Source: an uncultured Eubacteriales bacterium
Lineage (GTDB): Bacteria; Bacillota_A; Clostridia; Christensenellales; Aristaeellaceae
Assembly (NCBI GenBank): GCA_902766515.1
Contig: CACXEB010000274.1
Coordinates: forward strand, 1-7,719
Direction: 5' to 3'
DNA: 7,719 nt
Made by a program: the position numbers and the translations under genes
In this document: in pieces, positions 1-7,397 of the stretch
How the letters are laid out: the number at the start of each line of letters is the position of its first letter
Position numbering within the stretch: the stretch's first letter is position 1
The notes under the pieces: model-generated
Told to the model about the DNA's origin: nothing
What the model saw: the letters and a program-made list of their open reading frames with translations, nothing else
Databases searched by the model: none

Positions 1-1337
1 CAAGGATCGCGGATACCGGGGCGGAGATCAACCGCCAGAAGGAGCGCCTTGACAAGGCTGAGCAGGCGGTCGGCGCGTTCCACGCGGCCTATGGGCACTT
101 TGCGCCTGACGACAGCGGGATCTCCGCCGGCATCTATGCCAGGGCGCACGCTTACGCCGAGAAGCTGGCAGCGAAGCAGGAGCTTGAAAAACAGGGCGCG
201 TCTGTGACGGGCGGACAGCCGGCGGCAGGCGGCAATGCCGCGCCGGACGAGGAGGAAGCCGCCCTGCGCGCCGAGGTGGAGCACCTGAAGGAGCGGCGGG
301 ACAGCCTGCTCATTGAATATACACAGACGAGCGACGCCATCCGCCAGGCGGACCTGTCGCTTGAAAAGTATCCTGACCTTGTGCAGGAAATCCACAGGCT
401 GTACGAGCAGAAGCAGAAAGCCCAGAACACGCTCGGCGCCCTGAAGAGGACGATCCAGCTGATCACCAGGGCGAAAGAAAACCTCGCGAACCGGTACCTC
501 AGCAAGGTGGAGCAGCTGTTCAACAGCTATATGCAGGTCTGGCTGAACAATGACGCCGTCAGGGGATTGCTGGATATCGACTTCAACGTGAGCATTGAGG
601 AGAACGGCAAAACCCATGTTGCCGAGGGCTACAGCACGGGCTATTGCGATATGATTGATTTCTGCATGCGCCTGGCGCTGGTGGATACGCTGTTTGAAAA
701 GGAGCAGCCGTTCCTGATCCTGGACGACCCGTTCGTGAACCTGGACGCGGACCGCCTGGAAAAGGCGCTGGAACTGCTGAACGTCATGGCGGCCAATAAA
801 CAGGTCGTGTATTTCGTCTGCCATCCGATCCGCGCGGTCGAAACGGCGGAAAACGCCGCTTCCCGGGCGGAATTGCTGAAGCTGGCGGAGGCGACCAGGG
901 CGACGATCAACAGCGCCAGGGCGGAAGGCGCGCGCACCCGGGCGGTTGTCCGGAAATCTCCCCGGGAGATGTACAGGGTGACCGAATCGTCGTCGCCCTG
1001 CGCCATCCGGCCCGCGAACCTGAACTATACGATCACCAACAGCATCTTCAGCATGCCTTTTGTGACCTGCGGCGAGGGGCCGGTCAGGGATCACAGCTTT
1101 GAACTGTTCTTTATCGACGCGGCGGGCCGCGTGCTGAATGACCGGCAGATGATCGAGGTCAGCAATGGGAAGCTCTCCACGGACCGCGTCCAGTTCAGCC
1201 TGAACACGCGGGATGACAGCGGCGATACGTTTGAGCTGATGATCCGTGAAAGCGGACAGGACGACTATGAAGTGGCTGCCAGGTATCCCTTCCGCGCGAA
1301 ACTGGCGTTTACGGGCACGTTCAGCTTTGACTTTTGA
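1..1337 (+). CDS. SMC/SbcC/YhaN-like ABC ATPase with beta-rich C-terminal domain (5'-truncated by window)
   Basis: The frame is open from position 3 to the TGA at 1335-1337, so 444 codons are visible and the true start lies upstream; the GTG at 204 is internal because heptad-like coding sequence continues before it. The visible part begins with charged, coiled-coil-like helices (about 33-200 and 258-530). The C-terminal half of an ABC ATPase head follows: a signature-like S-T-G at 633-641, a Walker B (FLILDDPF, 711-734) with D-loop asparagine and aspartate, and a switch histidine in VYFVCHP (822-824). LILDDPFVN followed by LD is the form typical of YhaN/SbcC-type proteins, which act on or tether DNA. 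Walker A must lie upstream of the window. Unusually, about 165 residues follow the head: an Ala/Arg-rich helix, then an apparently beta-rich domain (about 960-1334) that I do not recognise. BrxL starts 14 nt downstream. The ATPase class is confident; the biological role is inferred from context only. Confidence 0.85.
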   Translation, partial: RIADTGAEINRQKERLDKAEQAVGAFHAAYGHFAPDDSGISAGIYARAHAYAEKLAAKQELEKQGASVTGGQPAAGGNAAPDEEEAALRAEVEHLKERRDSLLIEYTQTSDAIRQADLSLEKYPDLVQEIHRLYEQKQKAQNTLGALKRTIQLITRAKENLANRYLSKVEQLFNSYMQVWLNNDAVRGLLDIDFNVSIEENGKTHVAEGYSTGYCDMIDFCMRLALVDTLFEKEQPFLILDDPFVNLDADRLEKALELLNVMAANKQVVYFVCHPIRAVETAENAASRAELLKLAEATRATINSARAEGARTRAVVRKSPREMYRVTESSSPCAIRPANLNYTITNSIFSMPFVTCGEGPVRDHSFELFFIDAAGRVLNDRQMIEVSNGKLSTDRVQFSLNTRDDSGDTFELMIRESGQDDYEVAARYPFRAKLAFTGTFSFDF

Positions 1338-1342
1338 GGAGG
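1336..1342 (+). promoter_or_regulatory. Strong Shine-Dalgarno for brxL
   Basis: GAGGAGG overlaps the stop codon of the upstream ATPase gene and lies 9 nt before the ATG at 1352. It decides the brxL start in favour of ATG 1352 over the in-frame TTG at 1334, which would lie inside or before the ribosome binding site. The overlap suggests translation of the two genes is linked. Confidence 0.85.
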
Positions 1343-1351
1343 ACACCGTTC

Positions 1352-3472
1352 ATGAATGCGTTTGATGAGAAGGTGCTGGAATACTTTCCGGGGAAGGTCG
1401 TCCGGAAAGACCTGACGATGCTGATGAAAAAGGGCGCGAATGTGCCGACCTATGTGCTCGAATACCTGCTTGGCATGTACTGCGCGACGGACGACGCGGA
1501 CGCCATTGAGATGGGGCTGTCCAAAATCCGGCGGATCCTGAGCGAAAACTATGTCCGCCCGGACCAAAGCGAGTATGTGAAATCCAAGATCAAGGAAAAC
1601 GGACAGCACACGATCATCGACAAGATCACGGTGGTCTTCGATGAGCGCGAGGACAAGTATGTCGCCCGCTTCACGAACCTGAGGCTTGATCCGTTTGAAG
1701 TGCCTTCTGATCTGGTGGTCCATAACGAGAAGCTGCTGGTCGGCGGCATCTGGTGTATTGTGAGGATCGAGTATGTCGGTCTCAATGAAGGCGATGAAGG
1801 CCAGGAGGAGTTTGAAGAGGACATCTTCGGAAACCGGAAAAGAAAGAAGAAGGTCAGGAAAAAGAGGTCCAAGTATGATTCACCGTTTATCATCTCTTCC
1901 CTCAAGCCGATCCAGATGCCGAACCTGGACCTGGACGAGATCAAGGACTCGCGCAACGCCTTTACCCGCGATGAGTGGATCGACCTGATGCTCCGCTCCG
2001 CCGGGTATGAGCCGAATGAACTGTCGCAAAAGGAAAAGTTCCATTATCTGCTCCGCTTTGTGCCTTTCATCCAGAAGAACTATAACCTGGTGGAGCTCGG
2101 ACCGCGCGGCACCGGCAAGTCCCATGTGTACAGCGAGCTGTCGCCCTACTCCATCCTGATGAGCAGCGGTACCACGACCGTTTCCAACATGTTCTACAAC
2201 ATGTCCTCCCGCCGCGTCGGCCTGGTCGGCAACTGGGACTGCATCGCCTTTGACGAAGTGGCGGGCATCACCCAGGCGTCCGGCGACATGGTGCAGATCA
2301 TGAAAAACTACATGGCCAACGGCAGCTTTGCCAGGGGCGCGGACTCGATCAGCTCCGACGCGTCCATCGCCTTTGAGGGCAACACCTTCCGCAGCGTCGC
2401 CGACATGATGCGGACAACCAATCTCTTCGAGCCCTTCCCGGAAGCGTTCAACAACGACTCCGCGTTCTTTGACAGGATCCATGCCTACCTGCCCGGCTGG
2501 GAGACGCCCAAGCTGCGCTCCGCCCTGTTTACCACCGGATATGGCCTGATCTCGGACTGCTTCTCCGAGTTCTGCCACGCGATGCGGAAGTACGATTTCA
2601 CAAACTCCTTCAGCGAGTATTTTGCCCTGAACAAATGCTTCAATACCCGCGATACGATCGCCGTCGGCAGGACCTTTTCCGGGATGGCGAAGCTCATTCA
2701 TCCGGACGAGCAGATGACGAAGGAAGAAGTCAGGGAGATCCTGGAATATGCCATCGAATGCAGGCGGCGCGTCAAAGAGCAGCTCCGGAAAATGACGCCG
2801 GGTGAATTCAGCGATGTGGACCTGGGCTATATCGACAACGAAACCGGCGAGGAGACGGTCGTCGAGCTGCCGGAGATCTCCGGCGGGACCCTGATCCGCC
2901 AGGGCTTTGAGAAACCTGGTTATGTCTACGGCGTGGGCCGGTCGGTCTCCAACCTGCTTGGTATCTACCGCCTGGAGAACAAGCTTGTTGCCGGCACGGG
3001 CACCTTCAGCTTCCGGAATGTCGAAGGCCTTGCCCGCGCGCCGAAGAGCGTCCGGGACAGCATCACGGCCGCCTTCAATTACTTTGGGGAGAACGCCTGG
3101 AGGATTGTGGCCGGTTCCTATGAGGAATATGATTACAGCCTGTATTTCAATGACCTCCAGAACCGCGGCGTCAGCGACGAAATCTCCGTCGCCGAAGTGG
3201 TCGGCCTGTTCTCCGGGCTGGCCAAACGCCCCGTGATGCCTTCCCTGGTGATTTGCGGGCGCGTCGTGATGTCCGGCAGCATGATGCCCATTACGTCGGA
3301 GCTGGACGAGATATTTGTGACCTCCGCCAATGCCGGCGCGAAGAAAATCATGCTGCCCGCCGAGAGCGAAGAGAAATATGAGCGGCTCAGGAGCGACCTG
3401 AAGGAGGAGATCGAAGTAATCTTCTATACCTCGCCGCTGGATGCCGCGAAGAAAGCGCTGGGGGCTGACTGA
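1352..3472 (+). CDS. brxL: BREX system Lon-related AAA+ protein BrxL
   Basis: 706 aa, close to the usual length of about 690 aa for the long BrxL family. The N-terminus (FPGKVVRKDL, GANVPTYVLEYLLGMYC, ENYVRPDQ, LLVGGIWCIV) is the characteristic BrxL N-terminal domain. The AAA+ module has Walker A GPRGTGKS at residues 250-257 (K256) and Walker B IAFDE at 298-302 (D301, E302). Residues from about 550 to the end resemble the Lon protease domain, but the catalytic dyad looks lost: the Ser region reads DEIS (S612 or E610 by alignment) and the Lys position after MPI is E653. BrxL proteins are known DNA-binding, MCM-like ring ATPases needed for phage restriction in BREX systems. An acidic stretch (about 145-160) is followed by a dense basic run (R162-K174) that could contact DNA. 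The gene sits between an SMC-like ATPase gene and a tandem AAA+ gene. No PglZ or methylase is visible, so the BREX subtype cannot be assigned. Confidence 0.95.
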   Translation: MNAFDEKVLEYFPGKVVRKDLTMLMKKGANVPTYVLEYLLGMYCATDDADAIEMGLSKIRRILSENYVRPDQSEYVKSKIKENGQHTIIDKITVVFDEREDKYVARFTNLRLDPFEVPSDLVVHNEKLLVGGIWCIVRIEYVGLNEGDEGQEEFEEDIFGNRKRKKKVRKKRSKYDSPFIISSLKPIQMPNLDLDEIKDSRNAFTRDEWIDLMLRSAGYEPNELSQKEKFHYLLRFVPFIQKNYNLVELGPRGTGKSHVYSELSPYSILMSSGTTTVSNMFYNMSSRRVGLVGNWDCIAFDEVAGITQASGDMVQIMKNYMANGSFARGADSISSDASIAFEGNTFRSVADMMRTTNLFEPFPEAFNNDSAFFDRIHAYLPGWETPKLRSALFTTGYGLISDCFSEFCHAMRKYDFTNSFSEYFALNKCFNTRDTIAVGRTFSGMAKLIHPDEQMTKEEVREILEYAIECRRRVKEQLRKMTPGEFSDVDLGYIDNETGEETVVELPEISGGTLIRQGFEKPGYVYGVGRSVSNLLGIYRLENKLVAGTGTFSFRNVEGLARAPKSVRDSITAAFNYFGENAWRIVAGSYEEYDYSLYFNDLQNRGVSDEISVAEVVGLFSGLAKRPVMPSLVICGRVVMSGSMMPITSELDEIFVTSANAGAKKIMLPAESEEKYERLRSDLKEEIEVIFYTSPLDAAKKALGAD

Positions 3473-3473
3473 T

Positions 3474-6215
3474 ATGGCGGAGTACAAGTGCATCAGCTGC
3501 GGCGAGGTGAAGGAAAGTGATGCGGGCTGCAGCTGTCCCGTATGCGGATACAAGATGTTCGCCGCGCCTTACGACAAGGACGGAGTCCTGAGGCGGGAAA
3601 TCCGCGGCTTTATCGGCAGGCTGCGGTTAACGCCGGAATCTGAAGTGTCCTTTGACTTCTTCCGGGAAGTTCCTTCAAAGGCACCGGATGACACGAAGGA
3701 AAAGAAAAAGGAGATCATCCTGAAATCGCAGGACGACAAGCGCTTCCCTGACTTTGCCAGGATCCAGGGGTTTGTATGTTCGGCAACAAAAACGGAGATG
3801 TTCTGCGAAAGGCTGGATGAGTCGATCGAGGAGATCCGCAAGCACCTGCATACCGCATACAGCCAGGATTACCAGGTGTCCCTGAAGGGGGTCCGTGACA
3901 GCGTGGAGGCGCTTGACGCGGTCCTGAAGGACGCCCTGGCTGCCGTCCATATCGATGCAGCCATTCCGGAGGTCACCCTTCCCGGGATCGCTCTCGCCTA
4001 CAGCGAGACGCCGGACGCGTCTTTGCTGCCGCTGGCGGACGACGTCCTGAATGGGCTGCTTGACCTGTCGCGCAAGATCTTCCGGTTCATCAAACAGAAC
4101 AATATCTATGGAAACGCCTACCGTGCAAGGCCGAAGATGGCTTATCAACCGTCTGAGGAGACGGACTATGCGAAGGACCTTTCGCAATGCAGGGAGCGGA
4201 TCGATCAAACGCTTGCGAAAAGGTATGTCGTGGACCTTCTTTCCGACGGTTCGGAAGAACTGCTCGACATGCTGAAAGCGCTGTGGTATGCGCTGGAAGT
4301 TATCATGAAGGCGCCGATCCTTGTGAAAAAGAGCGTTTACTTATTCGAGGACGGCACGATGGCTGCGGATGAAACGCTCAAGGCAACAACGCTTGCCAAA
4401 TTGTCCCAAAGATACGGGGAGATCGACGCGGCCATCCATGCCGTTGATTTCCTTTCCGACAAAAGCGGGGAAGAGTTGTTCAGCCTGTACGACCGGATGA
4501 TCGAGCTGGATGCCCTTGGCTTGATGGGGATCAACCGGCAGGGCTTGCTGAAAACCGGCGAGAGTGAGAAGAAGCTGAACGAGCTCATCGGACTCGGCAG
4601 CGTCAAGGAAAGCATCAGGAAGATCAAGGCGTACGCGCTGATGAACAAGGACAGCGACAGCCTGAATGTCCACATGTGCTTCCTGGGGAATCCCGGCTGC
4701 GGCAAGACGGAAGTGGCGCGCTATATCGCGGGAATCCTTTATGAGAACAAGATCCTCCCGACGAATCAAGTGATCGAAGTGGACCGCAGCGGACTGGTAA
4801 GCGAGTATTTCGGGGCCACCGCTGAGAAAACCAGGGATGTCATCGAACAGGCCATGGGCGGCGTGCTGTTTATCGACGAAGCGTACGCGCTTGGCAATAA
4901 CGCCGATACCGGGGGCATCACCGATTACGGCAAGGAGGCCATCGACACGCTGGTCAAGGCGATGGAGGACTGCCGCGGGAAGTTCTGCGTCATATTTGCC
5001 GGGTACAGGAATGAGATGCAGAAAATGCTGTCCGTCAATCCCGGCCTGAAATCAAGGATCCAGTTTACGCTGGACTTTCCGAACTATTCACGGGATGAAC
5101 TGAGGGAAATCACCCGGCTGATGCTCAAAAAGCGCCGTTACACCGTCAGCGACGCCGTCATGGACAGGATCCTCGACATCACGGATGTCAGGCGGAAGGA
5201 TCCGAACTTCGCGAACGCGCGGGAAATCCGGAACATCCTGGACCAGGTGATCATGTGCCAGAACCTGCGCTGCGCGGGCACTGAGGATACAGAGATCGGC
5301 ATCATTGACGTCAACAAATATATCCAGGACGCCAGGATCAATCTGCCCACTGCTTCCTCGGGGGCAGCGCAGAAAATCCTGACCGGCGAGGAAGAGCTGG
5401 ACCGGCTGATCGGCCTCGGCGCGGTGAAGCGGATGGTCCGGAAGATCAAGGCATACGCAAAACGTAACCAGGGCCTGGCTGATTTCAATCTGCATATGTG
5501 CTTCTATGGAAATCCCGGAACCGGCAAGACGGAAGTGGCCCGCATCATCTCCCGGATTCTCTATGATGCCGGCGTCCTGGACGAGGCGAAGCTGGTTGAA
5601 ACAGACGCCAACGGGCTGCTTGGCAAGTATGTCGGCGAAACGGCGCCCAAAACGCTGGCCAGGATCAACGACGCAATGGGCGGTGTCCTGTTTATTGACG
5701 AAGCCTATTCTCTGGCGGGCGGCACCGCGGTCAACGGCGGCGCGTCCAGCTATGGGGAGGAAGCCATCGCGGTGCTGCTGAAGGAGATGGAGGACCGGCG
5801 GGGCCAGTTTTGCGCGATCCTGGCCGGGTACAGGGACGAGATGATCAAAATGATCAGCATGAACCCCGGTCTTGAATCGAGGATCCAGTTCACGCTGGAA
5901 TTCCCGGATTACACGAGGGAAGAACTGGGCCTGATTGCAAAATCCTTCCTCGAGAAAAAAGGATACGCCATCGATGACGCGGCGTTGGACCGGGTCCTGG
6001 AGATCATGGAATACTTCCGCCAGCGTCCCAATTTCGCGAACGCGAGGACCGTCCGCAATGTCCTCGACCAGGTGATCATGAATCAGAATCTCCGGACTGA
6101 AGACGCAGAGGGAGACAGCATGATCATTGCGGAGGACGTGGAAGACTACCTGACGGATGAGGGCATTGATCTCAGCAAGCCGGACACGGGCATCCGGAAG
6201 ATTGGATTCCGGTAA
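3474..6215 (+). CDS. Zinc-ribbon, tandem CbbX/SpoVK-type AAA+ ATPase
   Basis: 913 aa. The ATG at 3474 lies 1 nt after the brxL stop, with only a weak G-rich Shine-Dalgarno, so translation is probably coupled. A zinc ribbon opens the protein (CISC at 6-9, C19, CPVC at 21-24). A helical, partly charged region (about 30-365) has no domain I recognise. Two AAA+ modules follow, about 370-635 and 644-890. Module 1: Walker A GNPGCGKT 405-412, pore-loop tyrosine Y445, Walker B VLFIDE 464-469, arginine in NPGLKSR (R528), sensor-2-like R583. Module 2: Walker A 679-686, Y719, Walker B ending D742-E743, R803, R858. Equivalent residues are 274-275 apart, so this is an internal duplication with both copies apparently active. 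CbbX-type proteins (Rubisco activase CbbX, SpoVK, EccA) are usually hexameric remodelers that thread part of a substrate through the pore. A role in remodelling BrxL, the SMC-like protein or a phage or nucleic-acid target is inference from the operon. Confidence 0.9.
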   Translation: MAEYKCISCGEVKESDAGCSCPVCGYKMFAAPYDKDGVLRREIRGFIGRLRLTPESEVSFDFFREVPSKAPDDTKEKKKEIILKSQDDKRFPDFARIQGFVCSATKTEMFCERLDESIEEIRKHLHTAYSQDYQVSLKGVRDSVEALDAVLKDALAAVHIDAAIPEVTLPGIALAYSETPDASLLPLADDVLNGLLDLSRKIFRFIKQNNIYGNAYRARPKMAYQPSEETDYAKDLSQCRERIDQTLAKRYVVDLLSDGSEELLDMLKALWYALEVIMKAPILVKKSVYLFEDGTMAADETLKATTLAKLSQRYGEIDAAIHAVDFLSDKSGEELFSLYDRMIELDALGLMGINRQGLLKTGESEKKLNELIGLGSVKESIRKIKAYALMNKDSDSLNVHMCFLGNPGCGKTEVARYIAGILYENKILPTNQVIEVDRSGLVSEYFGATAEKTRDVIEQAMGGVLFIDEAYALGNNADTGGITDYGKEAIDTLVKAMEDCRGKFCVIFAGYRNEMQKMLSVNPGLKSRIQFTLDFPNYSRDELREITRLMLKKRRYTVSDAVMDRILDITDVRRKDPNFANAREIRNILDQVIMCQNLRCAGTEDTEIGIIDVNKYIQDARINLPTASSGAAQKILTGEEELDRLIGLGAVKRMVRKIKAYAKRNQGLADFNLHMCFYGNPGTGKTEVARIISRILYDAGVLDEAKLVETDANGLLGKYVGETAPKTLARINDAMGGVLFIDEAYSLAGGTAVNGGASSYGEEAIAVLLKEMEDRRGQFCAILAGYRDEMIKMISMNPGLESRIQFTLEFPDYTREELGLIAKSFLEKKGYAIDDAALDRVLEIMEYFRQRPNFANARTVRNVLDQVIMNQNLRTEDAEGDSMIIAEDVEDYLTDEGIDLSKPDTGIRKIGFR

Positions 6216-6221
6216 TCAGTC

Positions 6222-6245
6222 AAAAAACCGCAGTCTTTCTACCGG
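6222..6245 (-). terminator. Possible weak Rho-independent terminator for the flavodoxin operon
   Basis: Read on the - strand, CCG and TAG pair with CTG and CGG around an AAAGA loop, with one bulged G and one G-T pair, and the stem is followed directly by six T. It lies about 130 nt past the flavodoxin stop. The stem is short, so this is tentative. I see no convincing terminator on the + strand for the AAA+ operon in the 157-bp convergent gap (6216-6372). Confidence 0.35.
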
Positions 6246-6372
6246 ACAGTTCTGAGGGCATGCCTGCACAGGCGGCGGCCTCATCGCTCCCATGGCGCGC
6301 TTCTCCGGTGAAAAGATCCGGCTGACCGGAACGCTCATCCCGATCACGATGGCCATATAGATTCCAGACGCC

Positions 6373-7008
6373 TTATTTTGCCGCTTCCGCCAGGGCTTCC
6401 AGCGCCCAGGACCGGATCTGATCGGCGGTGCTGCGGTTGCTGATCCGCCTGGCGGTGAGCCAGGAAGCACCGGCAGTGACCTTTTCCAGGTTGGTGGCGC
6501 TTGAGCCCGCGCCGCTGGATGCGGAGGTGCAGAAGGGCACGATCGTCTTTCCGGAAACGTCGACGCCTTCCAGCAGCGTGTACAGGATCTTCGGCGCCTG
6601 GCCGTGCCAGATGGGATAGCCGATGAAGATCACGTCGTACTGCTCCAGGGATCCGGGCCAGACGGCGATGCCGGGACGGGCGCCTGCATCATTCTGCTCT
6701 TTGTCCGCGCGGCAGTTGGTGTAATACGCCAGGTCGGCGTCGGTGTAGGGCTGTTCGGGGACGATCTCAAACACGTCCGCTTCCAGCGCTTCCGCGGCGG
6801 TCAGGGCGACCGCCTTCACGGTATCATCGGTCGAGAAGTAGACGACCAGGACGCCGGCGCTCTCATGTTCGGCGAGAGCGGGGAAGGAAGCGATATTCAC
6901 GGTGGCGGAGGTAACAGCGTCCTCGGCAAATGCCGGTACGCAGCACATGACCAGCGCAAGCGCCAGCAGGATCGACAGGATGCTCCTGTTCATCTTTCTG
7001 TTGTTCAT
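6373..7008 (-). CDS. Exported flavodoxin-fold protein
   Basis: 211 aa. The start at 7008 is supported by AAGGAGA 6 nt upstream. Residues 1-28 form a signal peptide: basic N-terminus (NNRKMNR), hydrophobic core, and a signal peptidase I-type site after AFA28. There is no proper lipobox at the cysteines C22 and C23. The mature part matches the flavodoxin_4-type family common in Clostridia: LVVYFS strand, EIVPEQPYTDADL, ARPGIA, YDVIFIGYPIWHGQAPK, GKTIVPFCTS and SSGAGSSA motifs. Such domains usually bind FMN and carry electrons or reduce quinone-like substrates. The first FMN-phosphate loop is odd, however: STDDTVK (59-65) where T-G-x-T would be expected. The gene lies 16 nt after a carboxymuconolactone-decarboxylase-like gene, which suggests a shared redox or detoxification function; that is inference. 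Export of a flavodoxin is unusual in general but is seen in this family. Confidence 0.88.
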   Translation of the reverse strand: MNNRKMNRSILSILLALALVMCCVPAFAEDAVTSATVNIASFPALAEHESAGVLVVYFSTDDTVKAVALTAAEALEADVFEIVPEQPYTDADLAYYTNCRADKEQNDAGARPGIAVWPGSLEQYDVIFIGYPIWHGQAPKILYTLLEGVDVSGKTIVPFCTSASSGAGSSATNLEKVTAGASWLTARRISNRSTADQIRSWALEALAEAAK

Positions 7009-7014
7009 CGTTCT

Positions 7015-7021
7015 TCTCCTT
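7015..7021 (-). promoter_or_regulatory. Shine-Dalgarno for the flavodoxin gene
   Basis: AAGGAGA on the - strand, 6 nt before the ATG at 7008, within the 16-nt gap after the upstream gene. It fixes the start at 7008 rather than the internal ATG at residue 6. Confidence 0.75.
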
Positions 7022-7024
7022 TTC

Positions 7025-7372
7025 TTACTTTGTCATTGCGGAGGCAGCGTCATACCAGACTTCCTTGGCCTGCCGGAACACGGCCCAGCCCTTGGGCCAG
7101 CCCACATACATCGCTGCGTGGGTGATGATGGCGGCGATCTCTTCCCGGGTGACCCCGTGGGCTTTGGCGTTCTGCAGGTGGTAGGTCAGCGATGTGTCCG
7201 TGATGCCGGAGGCCATCAGGGCAACCACCGTGATGATGCACCTGGTTTTCACGTCGATGGCGCCGTCGTTCCACACTTCCCCGAACAGCACGTCGTCATT
7301 GAGATGGGCAAACAGGGGCGCGAATCCGCCCAGCTGCTGCCTGCCCGCTGTCTGGACAATCTTTTCTTCCAT
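7025..7372 (-). CDS. Carboxymuconolactone decarboxylase-family protein
   Basis: 115 aa, the normal size for a single-domain member of the family. Matching features are the helical TRCIITVVALMASG segment (43-56), the following H65 in TYHLQNAKAHG, then VTREEI (74-79) and H85 in THAAMYVGWPK, which is the classical arrangement of 4-carboxymuconolactone decarboxylase-like proteins. There is no CxxC pair at the AhpD position, so it is not an AhpD-type peroxidase partner; the only cysteine is C45. In Clostridia such small proteins are widespread, often next to flavodoxins or reductases, and their substrates are mostly unknown. The family is clear, the reaction is not. It is the first gene of a likely two-gene operon with the exported flavodoxin, with a 16-nt gap. 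Confidence 0.9.
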   Translation of the reverse strand: MEEKIVQTAGRQQLGGFAPLFAHLNDDVLFGEVWNDGAIDVKTRCIITVVALMASGITDTSLTYHLQNAKAHGVTREEIAAIITHAAMYVGWPKGWAVFRQAKEVWYDAASAMTK

Positions 7373-7379
7373 GGTTTTT

Positions 7380-7386
7380 CCTCCTT
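7380..7386 (-). promoter_or_regulatory. Shine-Dalgarno for the carboxymuconolactone decarboxylase-like gene
   Basis: AAGGAGG on the - strand, 7 nt before the ATG at 7372. Near-consensus spacing and sequence support this start over longer upstream reading of the other - strand frame. Confidence 0.85.
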
Positions 7387-7397
7387 GTACTGCTTTT

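Noticed and set aside
204..1337. GTG at 204 as the start of the first gene
   Set aside because: The same frame is open to the window edge with helical, charged coding sequence, there is no Shine-Dalgarno before 204, and the ATPase head would lack its Walker A.
3441..3473. Upstream ATG at 3441 as the start of the tandem AAA+ protein
   Set aside because: It lies inside brxL and would add 11 residues before the zinc ribbon; the ATG at 3474 directly precedes the ribbon and gives a typical stop-start junction.
1880..3553. 557-codon open frame on the - strand antisense to brxL
   Set aside because: It lies wholly opposite a clear BrxL with recognisable motifs and runs past its end; long open antisense frames are expected from GC-rich third positions. 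Its translation is low-complexity, His/Gly/Asp/Val-rich, with no domain.
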